Shown piece after piece: positions 9,254 through 16,972 of a stretch of 64,000 nucleotides of DNA. The notes beneath the pieces are model-generated. The model was not told the origin of the DNA. It ran no database searches and worked only from the letters and a program-made list of their open reading frames with translations. How positions within the stretch are numbered: position 1 is the first letter of the stretch; every line of letters starts with the position of its first letter. A program made the translations under genes and the position numbers. Source of the DNA: Roseovarius sp. MMSF_3281 (GTDB lineage Bacteria > Pseudomonadota > Alphaproteobacteria > Rhodobacterales > Rhodobacteraceae); contig NZ_JASHIM010000016.1 of the NCBI RefSeq assembly GCF_030733685.1, forward strand, positions 1 through 64,000, given 5' to 3'.

Positions 9254-9945
9254 GGATCGGCCCCTTTCGTCAGCAGGATCATCGAAAAATAGGGCGCCGT
9301 CCCCGGCGCCTCGTCAAGCGGGCAAACCACCTCTTCGGGCAGGCTGGCGCGCTCGATGTATACCGCGCGCTCCGTCAGGCCCAAATCACCGATCACCCCG
9401 CGGATTTTCTCCAGATGCCGCCCCACCTTCATGATGGCAACACTTTCGGCCCCTTCGATCCGGGCGCGCAATTCCGCTTCCGGCAAGGGACCGGGCAAAA
9501 CCGTCAAACGTTCGTTGCGCGCGGCCAATGGCATGCCTGCGCGGGCGGCACAGGTGGTGATCGAGGTGACCCCGGGCACCACCTCGACCTCGAACCGCTC
9601 CGACAACCGCGCGAAAACATACATGAAAGAGCCATAGAAAAACGGGTCGCCCTCGCACAGGCACACCACGTCATAACCCGCCGCCAAAGCCCCGGCAATT
9701 TCCTCGGCCCCCTTGTCATAGGCCGCCTGCGCCGGGGCGCGGTCGGTGGTCATCGGCACATCCATCACGATCTCGCGTACCCCCGCCGGGATCACCCCCG
9801 CCGCGATCGACCGCGCGAAACTTTCACCCCCTGCCAGGCTGGGATAGGCCACCACCTGCGCCCGGGAAATCAACCGATGCGCCCGCAAGGTCATCAATTC
9901 GGGATCCCCCGGGCCAAGCCCGACACCACACAAAACACCGCTCAC
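9244..9945 (-). CDS. cobI: Precorrin-2 C20-methyltransferase
   Basis: SAM-dependent methylation of C20 of precorrin-2, the entry to the corrin branch. The 233-residue protein starts MSGVLCGVGLGPGDPELMTLRA, the tetrapyrrole-methylase motif, and contains VVCLCEGDPFFYGSFMYV and VPGVTSITTCAARAGMPLA, diagnostic for CobI/CbiL. It is the first gene of the leftward cobI-cobJ-cobM group and overlaps the fusion gene by ten bases. I see no cobalamin riboswitch in the bases before it. Confidence 0.95.
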   Translation of the reverse strand: MSGVLCGVGLGPGDPELMTLRAHRLISRAQVVAYPSLAGGESFARSIAAGVIPAGVREIVMDVPMTTDRAPAQAAYDKGAEEIAGALAAGYDVVCLCEGDPFFYGSFMYVFARLSERFEVEVVPGVTSITTCAARAGMPLAARNERLTVLPGPLPEAELRARIEGAESVAIMKVGRHLEKIRGVIGDLGLTERAVYIERASLPEEVVCPLDEAPGTAPYFSMILLTKGADPWL

Positions 9946-10266
9946 AGCACAGGCCCCGGTGTTTTTTGGGCACGATTACGCGCAACTGAGGGGCAATCTT
10001 CTTGTGTCATACGTTCTCACTGAGTGTCACCGGAACCAATCGTCGTTAAATTCCAATGAGTTAATGTGTCATCATATCCCGGATATACGCCGGACAGCGC
10101 CACGCCGGACCCTATACAAATGCAGGGATAATGTCATCGCAAAATCAAATGCAATGCCGCCGTTCAAATCAATGCCCGGCCTGCGGCGGCAAGGGCCGCA
10201 AGGTCGCGGTCAAACGCCGAATGATCCACGGCGCGAGTTGAAAACCGCCATCGCCTCGGACAGCCT
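9946..10266. other. 321-bp gene-free gap between tdh and cobI
   Basis: Lower in GC than its surroundings in the middle. I see a direct repeat TGTGTCAT at 10003-10010 and 10065-10072, a weak stem TGCGGC/GCCGCA at 10182-10200, and no convincing ORF with a ribosome site, riboswitch core, tRNA or strong terminator. It must contain the promoter of cobI if that group is not transcribed through from cobL. Confidence 0.5.
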
Positions 10267-11313
10267 TCACCGCCAGTCCAGCACGACCTTGCCGGTCTTG
10301 CCGGATTTCATCGCGCCAAAGGCGTCGCGGAAATCATCTACCGGCATCCGGTGCGTGATAACCCGGCTGACATCCAGCCCGTTTTGCAGCATCGCGATCA
10401 TCTTGTACCATGTCTCGAACATCTCGCGACCGTAGACACCCTTGATCGTAATCGCCTTGAACACGATCCGCGACCAGTCGACAGGCGATTTTCCCGGCGG
10501 AATCCCCAGAAGTGCGATCTTGCCGCCCATGATCATGACCTCGACCATCTGGTCCAGCGCCTGCTGACTGCCCGACATCTCCAGCCCCACGTCGAAGCCC
10601 TGTTTCATACCAAGCTCATCAACGACGTCATGCAGATCGTCCTGCCTTGCGTCCACCGTCCGCACGTTGCCGCAAACATGCTCCGCCAGTTTCAGCCGCT
10701 CGGGGTTCACATCCGTAATCACCACGTTGCGCGCGCCTGCATGGCGCGCCACCGCGGCTGCCATGATGCCGATCGGCCCGGCCCCGGTAATCAGAACATC
10801 CTCTCCCAGCAGGTCAAAGCTCAGCGCGGTATGCACGGCATTGCCCAACGGATCGAGAATCGCGCCGATCTCGTCGGGTATGTCATCCGGCAGCGGAACC
10901 ACGTTGAAAGCGGGTAGTTTCAGGTATTCGGCAAAGGCCCCCTGCGCATTGACGCCGATCCCCCGGGTGCCCGGGTCAAGGTGAAACTTGCCCGACCGGC
11001 TTTGGCGGCTTTCCATCCCCACGACATGCCCCTCGCCGGAACAGCGTTGACCGATCTTCAGGTCCGTCACGTTGCGCCCGACCTCGACGATTTCACCGGC
11101 GAATTCATGGCCCGTGATCAGCGGCACCGGCACGGTCGCGGCGGCCCAGTCGTCCCAGTTCCAGATATGGATATCGGTGCCGCAGATTCCGGTGGCGTTG
11201 ATCCGGATCAACACATCGTCCGGCCCAATCTCCGGCACCGGGGCCTGCACCATCCAAAGCCCCTCTTCCGGCCGCGATTTTTCCAGGGCCTTCATCGTGT
11301 TGTGATGGGTCAT
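10267..11313 (-). CDS. tdh: L-threonine 3-dehydrogenase, lacking structural-zinc cysteines
   Basis: Zinc alcohol-dehydrogenase-family enzyme that oxidises L-threonine to 2-amino-3-ketobutyrate with NAD. The 348-residue protein follows E. coli Tdh almost end to end: [16 protein letters not shown] with the catalytic-zinc Cys44, His69-Glu70 in [21 protein letters not shown]ossmann loop, [14 protein letters not shown]. At the zinc lobe (96-113), however, the four cysteines expected in E. coli Tdh are replaced by Gly99, Ser102, Ser105 and Asp113. The ATG overlaps the kbl stop by four bases. Other medium-chain dehydrogenase activities are possible, but the kbl partner makes Tdh very likely. Confidence 0.93.
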   Translation of the reverse strand: MTHHNTMKALEKSRPEEGLWMVQAPVPEIGPDDVLIRINATGICGTDIHIWNWDDWAAATVPVPLITGHEFAGEIVEVGRNVTDLKIGQRCSGEGHVVGMESRQSRSGKFHLDPGTRGIGVNAQGAFAEYLKLPAFNVVPLPDDIPDEIGAILDPLGNAVHTALSFDLLGEDVLITGAGPIGIMAAAVARHAGARNVVITDVNPERLKLAEHVCGNVRTVDARQDDLHDVVDELGMKQGFDVGLEMSGSQQALDQMVEVMIMGGKIALLGIPPGKSPVDWSRIVFKAITIKGVYGREMFETWYKMIAMLQNGLDVSRVITHRMPVDDFRDAFGAMKSGKTGKVVLDWR

Positions 11314-12497
11314 CCGATCACTCCCAGGTCACGCCCGACCTTGGAAAAGGCGGCCAGCGCACGGTCCAGTTGCGCGTCGGTCAGCGCGGCGTTCATCTGT
11401 GTGCGGATACGCGCCTGCCCATGCGGGACCACCGGATAGAAAAAGCCGGACACATACACGCCCTCGTCAAACAACCTTGCCGCCATTTCCTGCGCCAAGG
11501 GCGCCTCGCCCAACATGACCGGTATGATCGGATGCTCCCCGGGCAACAGGTCAAAGCCCAACTCCGCAAGGCCTTCGCGCCACCGTGCCGCGTTCTCGAA
11601 CAGCCGGTCACGAAGGTCGCGCCCCTCTTCCACCAACCGGATCGCCTCGATCCCGGCGGCGACAATGGACGGCGGCAGCGCATTGGAAAACAGATAGGGG
11701 CGCGCCCTCTGGCGCAGCAGGTCGATAACCGGTTGCGGCCCGGCAATATAACCGCCCAGCGCACCGCCAAGCGCCTTGCCAAGGGTTCCGGTCAGGATAT
11801 CGACATCAACCCCGAAATGATCCGGGGTTCCTGTCCCGCGCGCGCCCATGAAACCGGTCGCATGGCAATCGTCGACCATGACGGTGGCATCATGGGCCTT
11901 GGCAAGCCGCGTAATCGCCGGCAGGTTCGCCAGGTATCCATCCATCGAGAAAACGCCGTCCGTCGCGATCATGACATGCCGTGCCCCCGCCGCACGCGCC
12001 TCGATCAGCTTCGCCTCCAGATCGCCCATGTCATTATTGGCATACCGGTACCGCTTGGCTTTGCAGAGCCTGATTCCATCAATGATCGACGCATGGTTCA
12101 GGCTGTCTGAAACAATGGCATCTTCCGGGCCAAGCAAGGGTTCGAAAAGCCCGCCGTTCGCGTCGAAACAGGCCGCGAAAAGGATCGCGTCATCCTTGTT
12201 CAGGAAATCGGCCAGCTTTTGCTCCAAGCCGCGATGCAGATCCTGGGTACCACAGATGAACCGGACAGACGCCATGCCAAAGCCGTGATCCTCCATCGCC
12301 TGCCGCGCCGCGCGTATCAGGTCCGGATGGTTGGCTAGTCCAAGGTAATTATTGGCGCACAGGTTGATAACCTCGCGCCCGTCAACCGTGACTTCGGCGG
12401 ATTGAGGCGAGTTTATCAAGCGCTCGCGCTTCGTCAGGCCATCGGCCTCGATTGCGGCAAGTGTCGTCTTTAGATCGGCCAGGAATTGATCGGACAT
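11310..12497 (-). CDS. kbl: Glycine C-acetyltransferase (2-amino-3-ketobutyrate CoA ligase)
   Basis: PLP enzyme cleaving 2-amino-3-ketobutyrate with CoA into glycine and acetyl-CoA, the step after Tdh. The 395-residue protein has the alpha-oxoamine-synthase features [48 protein letters not shown] (Asp and His near PLP), and [16 protein letters not shown] with the Schiff-base Lys. ATG at 12497 is preceded by AGGAGC. It forms a two-gene operon with tdh (4-bp overlap), downstream of an XRE-cupin regulator gene on the same strand. Confidence 0.96.
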   Translation of the reverse strand: MSDQFLADLKTTLAAIEADGLTKRERLINSPQSAEVTVDGREVINLCANNYLGLANHPDLIRAARQAMEDHGFGMASVRFICGTQDLHRGLEQKLADFLNKDDAILFAACFDANGGLFEPLLGPEDAIVSDSLNHASIIDGIRLCKAKRYRYANNDMGDLEAKLIEARAAGARHVMIATDGVFSMDGYLANLPAITRLAKAHDATVMVDDCHATGFMGARGTGTPDHFGVDVDILTGTLGKALGGALGGYIAGPQPVIDLLRQRARPYLFSNALPPSIVAAGIEAIRLVEEGRDLRDRLFENAARWREGLAELGFDLLPGEHPIIPVMLGEAPLAQEMAARLFDEGVYVSGFFYPVVPHGQARIRTQMNAALTDAQLDRALAAFSKVGRDLGVIG

Positions 12498-12533
12498 GAA
12501 GCGGCTCCTTGTCTTTCATGACGGCAATTCTGT

Positions 12534-12592
12534 CATAGCGGACGAGTTTCTTCAATATCGGAGTTCAATTTATTGGATATGTATCCGCTATG
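12534..12592. promoter_or_regulatory. kbl-tdh promoter region with 9-bp inverted repeat
   Basis: The arms CATAGCGGA (12534-12542) and TCCGCTATG (12584-12592) are exact reverse complements, 41 bases apart, flanking an AT-rich stretch directly before kbl. A smaller dyad GGATA-TG-TATCC (12575-12586) overlaps the right arm. This would suit a looping or paired operator for the XRE-cupin regulator encoded next door. The match to any known operator was not established. Confidence 0.45.
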
Positions 12593-12595
12593 TCG

Positions 12596-13153
12596 TCATC
12601 CACCCTTTACCACGAGAAAGGCACGCGCCTCTCCAACGGCCCGCAATTGATGCGGGACATCGGCCGCATATCTTGCGGTTTCCCCGGCCTTGAGAAGCTC
12701 GGAATGCTCACCGGATGTCACCGCGATCTTGCCATCTATGACCGTAAGGTTTTCCTGCGTTCCATGCGCATGCGACGGCGATTCAAGCACGCCGTCCATT
12801 GCAAATCGCAATTCATAAACTTCATGCGTCCCGGCATCTTCGGGCGGCGAAAGGATACGGATACAGCAACCTGTCCCCTGATTTTCGATTGTCGGGACAT
12901 CCTGCGCCCTCAAAACATGCACTCGGGCGGTTTGCTGATCTTCCAGCAGACCCGCGAAATCCACCTGCAACGCACGTGTCAGGTTCCACAATGTCGCAAC
13001 GGTGGGCGAAGAGTTCCCGCGCTCGATCTGGCTGACCATGCTGCGCGACACGCCCGAAAGCTTGGCCACGGCATCCAGCGAAAGGCCCTGCGCCTGCCGC
13101 GCCTGTTTCAGACGGGCAGGAAGACGGGTAAGGATCGAGTCGGACATATCCAT
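12596..13153 (-). CDS. XRE-family regulator with C-terminal cupin
   Basis: A 185-residue regulator. Residues ~12-66 form an HTH_3/XRE domain (LKQARQAQGLSLDAVAKLSG, SRSMVSQIERGNSSPTVATL), and ~110-182 form a cupin (SPSHAHGTQENLTVIDGKIAV, HQLRAV) likely to sense a small ligand. This architecture is common in regulators of amino-acid or polyamine catabolism. It is encoded just upstream of kbl-tdh on the same strand, so threonine, glycine or a derivative is a reasonable but unproven effector. Two possible starts, 13153 and 13147, lie six bases apart. Confidence 0.9.
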   Translation of the reverse strand: MDMSDSILTRLPARLKQARQAQGLSLDAVAKLSGVSRSMVSQIERGNSSPTVATLWNLTRALQVDFAGLLEDQQTARVHVLRAQDVPTIENQGTGCCIRILSPPEDAGTHEVYELRFAMDGVLESPSHAHGTQENLTVIDGKIAVTSGEHSELLKAGETARYAADVPHQLRAVGEARAFLVVKGG

Positions 13154-13269
13154 TATCTTGGAATATTAGACCATTTGCGCGGACAGTTGCCAGTGGATTT
13201 TACTGACCGGTCCAGCTTGAAACGCCCCGCCGCAAGCATCGACCGCCTGTCATGGGGCCAAGCGCCCGG

Positions 13270-14472
13270 TCACCGCTTCACAAGGCTCCACTGGGTGACC
13301 GGCATCAAGGGCCGCCAGCCGGTCAGCCCGCCAACAGGTTCGGCCCGGTTGACCATCAGCTTCACAAGCTGCCCACCGCGTTCCTTGTGCAGCTCCAGCA
13401 ACAGCGCCTCGCTTTCCAGCGTCACCGCATTGCATACCATCCGCCCCAAGGGGCGCAGCGCCTCCCATGCCGCCTCAAAGGTCTCACGGCTCAGGCCCCC
13501 GCCGATGAACACCGCATCCGGCGCGGCCAAACCCTCCAAGGCTTCGGGCACCCGGCCCTCGACCAGTTCCAACTTGGGCACCCCAAGCGCCAGCGCATTG
13601 GCCGCCGCCATCGCGCGGCGGTCGGCGCGCGGTTCGATCCCCACCGCGCGGGCGTAGCGCGCACCGCGCATCCATTCCACCGCGACCGATCCACAGCCCG
13701 TGCCGATATCCCACAGCAAGGCGCCCCGCATCGGCATCAGCTTGGCCAGCGTGGCCGCGCGCACCTCTTGCTTGGTCATGGTGCCGTCATGCTGGAACAA
13801 TTCATCGGCCAATCCCGGTACACGCGGCAAAAGCGCAGCATCGGGGGCGGCAACACAGTCCACCGCCATGGTGTTGAAGGCCGGCACCTCGTGGTCCCAG
13901 TCTTCGGCCACCCCGTCGAACCGCGCTTCCTCCGCGCCGCCCATATTGGCCAGCACCGTCAGCTTCGAGCGGCCAAAACCCCGCTCGGTCAAAAAGCCCG
14001 CGATCTGCGCCGGGGTCTCGGCCCCGGTGGTCAGGATCAACAACCGCGCATCGGGCTGGATAAAGGCGATCATCTGCTCCACGGGCCGGCCATGCACGGT
14101 CAGCGTTTCCACATCCGGCAAGGACCACCCCATGCGCGCCGCCGCCAATTGAAACGCCGACAATTGCGGGTGATAGGTGATCTCGGCGGGGTCAATCGCC
14201 CGCCCGATCCGCGCGCCAACCGAGAACCACAAAGGGTCCCCCGTGGCCAGCACCACGACCCGGCGACCCTTTAACCCTTCCAGCATCTCGATCAGCGCAT
14301 TGAAGGGGCTGGGCCATGCCACGCGCTCGGCACTCACATTCTCCGACAGCTTGTGATGCCGGTCGCCGCCCACGATCACCTCGGCGGCCTCGACCACGGC
14401 ACGGGTCGCGGGCAACAGCCCGGCCATGCCATCCTCGCCAATGCCCACGATATGCAACCACGGCTCATTCAT
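13270..14472 (-). CDS. cobL: Precorrin-6Y C5,15-methyltransferase (decarboxylating)
   Basis: Bifunctional CbiE-CbiT protein that methylates C5 and C15 of precorrin-6Y and removes the C12 acetate carboxyl. The 400-residue product has an N-terminal CbiE methylase (WLHIVGIGEDGMAGLLPATR; VVVLATGDPLWFSVGARIGR) and a C-terminal CbiT domain whose SAM motif is LLWDIGTGCGSVAVEW. ATG at 14472 was chosen over one 15 bases upstream because the family begins at this point. It follows cobH by 11 bases. Directly downstream sit the XRE-cupin/kbl/tdh genes instead of cobI. Confidence 0.95.
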   Translation of the reverse strand: MNEPWLHIVGIGEDGMAGLLPATRAVVEAAEVIVGGDRHHKLSENVSAERVAWPSPFNALIEMLEGLKGRRVVVLATGDPLWFSVGARIGRAIDPAEITYHPQLSAFQLAAARMGWSLPDVETLTVHGRPVEQMIAFIQPDARLLILTTGAETPAQIAGFLTERGFGRSKLTVLANMGGAEEARFDGVAEDWDHEVPAFNTMAVDCVAAPDAALLPRVPGLADELFQHDGTMTKQEVRAATLAKLMPMRGALLWDIGTGCGSVAVEWMRGARYARAVGIEPRADRRAMAAANALALGVPKLELVEGRVPEALEGLAAPDAVFIGGGLSRETFEAAWEALRPLGRMVCNAVTLESEALLLELHKERGGQLVKLMVNRAEPVGGLTGWRPLMPVTQWSLVKR

Positions 14473-14483
14473 CCTTGCCTCCC

Positions 14484-15122
14484 TCATGCTGTCAGCTCCG
14501 GCAACCCCGCGGCCAGCGCGTTGACCGCCGCCGAGGCAATGGCCGATCCGCCGCGCCGCCCGCGCAGGGCGACGAAATCACAATCCCGCGGGTTGGCCGC
14601 CAGTTCCGCCTTGCTTTCGGCGGCCCCCACGAAGCCCACGGGAAACCCAAGGATCACCGCCGGTTTCGGCGCGCCCTCGTCCAGCATTTCCAACAGGTGA
14701 AACAAGGCCGTCGGCGCATTGCCGATGGCCACAACCGCACCCTCCAGATGCTCGGCCCACAACTCGACCGCCGCCGCCGACCGGGTATTGCCGATGCCTG
14801 CCGCGATACCCGGCACTTTCGGATCGTTCAAGGTGACGATCACCTCGTTTCCGGCGGGCAAATACCGCCGGATGATCCCCGCGCCCACCATCTCGCAATC
14901 ACACAGCACCGGCGCACCGGCCCGCAAGGCCGCCTGCCCCGCCTCATAGGCATTGGCCGAGAAGGCCAACCGGTCGGCCACCTCCACCATGCCGCAGGCA
15001 TGGATCAGGCGAATGGCAAGCGCCTCCATTCCCGGCCCGAACCGATCAAGCCGCGCCTCGCGGCGCACGGTGGCAAAGCTCTCGGCATAGATGGTCTTGG
15101 GGTTCTTTTCGTAGGGACGCAC
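14484..15122 (-). CDS. cobH: Precorrin-8X methylmutase (GTG start)
   Basis: Moves the methyl group from C11 to C12 of precorrin-8X to give hydrogenobyrinate. The 212-residue protein contains the substrate-contacting IRLIHACGMVEVAD with the catalytic His, LCDCEMVGAGI, and GFPVGFVGAAESKAEL, all diagnostic of CobH/CbiC. The start is GTG at 15122 behind AAGG; no better ATG is present. It lies 71 bases after the cbiX stop, a gap filled by a dispersed repeat, and 11 bases before cobL. Confidence 0.95.
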   Translation of the reverse strand: MRPYEKNPKTIYAESFATVRREARLDRFGPGMEALAIRLIHACGMVEVADRLAFSANAYEAGQAALRAGAPVLCDCEMVGAGIIRRYLPAGNEVIVTLNDPKVPGIAAGIGNTRSAAAVELWAEHLEGAVVAIGNAPTALFHLLEMLDEGAPKPAVILGFPVGFVGAAESKAELAANPRDCDFVALRGRRGGSAIASAAVNALAAGLPELTA

Positions 15123-15145
15123 GGCCTTAACCCTTCACGATGCGG

Positions 15146-15190
15146 CCCCCGTCGGATGCCTCCGGCGGGGATATTTTGAAAAAGAAGAAA
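15146..15190 (-). repeat. Dispersed intergenic repeat, copy A (inside the cob operon)
   Basis: Read on the minus strand it runs from a T/C-rich tract (TTTCTTCTTTTTC) through AAAATAT to CCCCGCCGGAGGCATCCGA and GGGGG. The CCCCGCCGGAGGCATCCGA block is shared base for base with copy D near 63.3 kb, and the T-rich/AAATA part with copies B (18.0 kb) and C (53.4 kb). It starts three bases after the cbiX stop and can fold through CCCCG/CGGGG, so it may act as an attenuator or mRNA-end element within the cob unit. Confidence 0.7.
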
Positions 15191-15193
15191 GCA

Positions 15194-16435
15194 TCAGGCC
15201 CGGGTTTTCCGCGCGCTCTCCGGCCCATGCGGGTGGTCGGCATGGGGGTACTCGGCATGGTGATGATGATGGTCGTGATCATGGTGGTGATGATCGTGAC
15301 CGTGATCATGGTCGTGGTGATGATGGTGGTGGTGATGCCCCGGCCCTTCCAAGCGGCACAACCCGGTGCAGAATGTATCGCACAGGGCGCAATCGGCCAC
15401 GTTCGAGCCCGGCGCACTGGCCCCTTGCCCTTCCACGTGATGGTGGTGGCTTTCCTGCACCGCGCCCACCTCGGCCTCGAAGCCCAGAATGGTGGTGCGA
15501 TACTTGCACAGCACACAGGTCGGCGGCGGCGTGTCGCTAAAGGCCACATGGCCCGCGCCCTTCGCCTCGGCCAGGGCGCGGCGCTGCTCGGGCGTAATCT
15601 CCCGCGCGCCCTCGATGGCCAAAACCTGCGTGCGATACTGGCAGGTGCCGCAATTGGGCGGCGGTGTCGCACTGGTCTGTTCCATCACCCGCTCGGCAAA
15701 GGTTTCCAATACCTTCGGGTGATCCCCCAGATACCCCGCCTTGAAGAACTGGATATGCGGATGTTCGGCGGCCACCTGGTCGGTAAAGCCGTAAATCCGG
15801 TCGATCAGGATGCCCGAGAACAGGAAATACGGGAAAACGATCACCCGCTTATAGCCCAGCTTCGCCACATGCTGCAGGCAGGGTTCGACCAGCGGGAAGG
15901 TGACACCCGAATAGCCCACTTCGCACCAGCCAAAGCCCATGCCCTCCTGCAACATCCGGGCGATCTTGGCGACATTGCCATTGGCATCCGGGTCCGAGGC
16001 CCCGCGCCCAATCACCACCAGGCAGGTATCATGCAACGAGACCTCCCCGGCCTCGGCATTGGCGCGTTCAACAGCCTCCTGAATACGCCCACCGGCGGCC
16101 TCGATCATCTTGGGGTCCACCCCCAGTTCCCGGCCATATTGCACGTCGATGCCATGCTTGGTGGCATAGGTGTTCAGAACCGTGGGAATGTCGTTCTTGG
16201 AATGCATCGCGGCAAAAAGCATCCCCGGCACTGCCAGAATCCGCTCGCACCCTGCCTCGCGCAGCTTGTCCAGACCGTCGCGAATGACCGGGTTGGCAAA
16301 TTCGAGATATCCATACTCCATCGCCCAATCCCCGGGCAGATAGGGCGGCAGCTTCTCGGCCAGAGTCGCGAATTCATCCACCGCCGACTGGCTGCGCGAG
16401 CCATGCCCACAGATCATCACACCTGTCTTGCCCAT
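15194..16435 (-). CDS. cbiX: Long-form sirohydrochlorin cobaltochelatase with Cys modules and His tail
   Basis: Inserts cobalt into sirohydrochlorin (or a related tetrapyrrole). The 413-residue protein has the CbiX double domain: MICGHGSRSQSAVDEF with the chelatase His11, FAAMHSKNDIP with His78, and GRGASDPDANGNVAK in the second half. The C-terminal third carries two near-identical CxxC modules, PPPNCGTCQYRT (C262/C265) and PPPTCVLCKYRT (C307/C310), a third Cys group (C349-C360), and a His/Asp-rich run at 367-393. Long CbiX proteins with a His tract and an iron-sulfur site are known. It is followed by cobH across a repeat and preceded by a His-containing miniprotein. Confidence 0.92.
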   Translation of the reverse strand: MGKTGVMICGHGSRSQSAVDEFATLAEKLPPYLPGDWAMEYGYLEFANPVIRDGLDKLREAGCERILAVPGMLFAAMHSKNDIPTVLNTYATKHGIDVQYGRELGVDPKMIEAAGGRIQEAVERANAEAGEVSLHDTCLVVIGRGASDPDANGNVAKIARMLQEGMGFGWCEVGYSGVTFPLVEPCLQHVAKLGYKRVIVFPYFLFSGILIDRIYGFTDQVAAEHPHIQFFKAGYLGDHPKVLETFAERVMEQTSATPPPNCGTCQYRTQVLAIEGAREITPEQRRALAEAKGAGHVAFSDTPPPTCVLCKYRTTILGFEAEVGAVQESHHHHVEGQGASAPGSNVADCALCDTFCTGLCRLEGPGHHHHHHHHDHDHGHDHHHHDHDHHHHHAEYPHADHPHGPESARKTRA

Positions 16436-16439
16436 GCGC

Positions 16440-16664
16440 TCAGGCCTCCTGCAAGTCTTCGTCGGCGGCCTCGTCGCCCTCGGCCTCTTCCGTGGCCTCG
16501 TCCTTGCGGCCCTTCAGCCCGGCCCAAAGCCCGATGGCAATGGCCGCCCCCAAGGCCGCAGCGCCCAGCCAATGATTGTGACCCGCCGCTTCGGCCAGGT
16601 GACCGGGATGCGCCTGCGCGCCGCTTGCCGCGGCAAGAGTCACCAGAAGGATTGCGTATTTCAT
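16440..16664 (-). CDS. Small exported/membrane protein next to cbiX
   Basis: A 74-residue protein: signal-like N-terminus ending SGAQA, a His-rich segment HPGHLAEAAGHNHW, one membrane helix (LGAAALGAAIAIGLWAGL) and an acidic tail. The HPGH start of the mature part recalls the metal-binding N-terminus of HupE/UreJ-type nickel/cobalt permeases, but only one helix follows. It starts the leftward cbiX-cobH-cobL unit and ends four bases before cbiX. A periplasm-facing cobalt-handling role is an inference from neighbours and His spacing; it may belong to a small Rhodobacterales-specific family. Confidence 0.75.
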   Translation of the reverse strand: MKYAILLVTLAAASGAQAHPGHLAEAAGHNHWLGAAALGAAIAIGLWAGLKGRKDEATEEAEGDEAADEDLQEA

Positions 16665-16972
16665 GGGTTTGCCCCCTTTTTACCGTTTCGCCCCTTTAGG
16701 CCCCGGAAAGGCGGGTCGCGGCAGATCCCACCGCATCGACGACTCCAGCACAAGACCCCCGGATTGGGTCGATCCCGCCTGCACACCTTTCCGGCCCCAT
16801 GGGGCATCGTCACTTTCCGTATACGCCCCAAGCGGCCCACACGCAAACCGTGAAACGCCATCCATGCGACGACGACCGACATGATGTGCAGCCCCGCACG
16901 TCCCCTGCGCGGCGGCAGGGCTGTCAGCATCCCGCGACCACTCCTAGATTTGTCCAAAAGGAGGAGCGCAAA
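16665..16972. other. 308-bp divergent promoter region (cob unit / GST)
   Basis: Holds the promoters of the leftward cbiX unit and the rightward glutathionyl-hydroquinone reductase gene. It contains the structured element at 16699-16798. I searched both strands by eye for the conserved B12-box and the GCCACTG/P3-P6 core of cobalamin riboswitches and found neither. No credible small ORF. Confidence 0.5.
16699..16798. ncRNA. Candidate structured RNA / three-way junction
   Basis: Nested pairings fit one fold: CCGGAAAGG (16703-16711) with CCTTTCCGG (16786-16794), continued by CGGG/CCCG (16712-16715 with 16774-16777); a hairpin GCGG/CCGC (16718-16721 with 16731-16734, 9-nt loop); and ATCGAC/GTCGAT (16735-16740 with 16768-16773). 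All arms are perfect. The element could be transcribed on either strand and lies upstream of both divergent genes. It matches no Rfam class I can recall. It might be a leader of the cobalt-chelatase unit or simply a GC-rich inverted repeat. Confidence 0.35.

Noticed and set aside
9946..10266. Possible cobalamin riboswitch before cobI
   Set aside because: Neither the B12-box nor the conserved core was found on either strand by eye.
15140..16699. 519-codon Met/Val-rich frame antisense to cbiX
   Set aside because: It is the complement of the His-rich tail and cbiX codons; no family match and no ribosome site.
16665..16972. Cobalamin riboswitch or tRNA-like gene before the cbiX unit
   Set aside because: The structured element lacks riboswitch core motifs. 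GGGTCGATCCC looks like a T-arm but lacks TTC and an acceptor stem, so it is not a tRNA.
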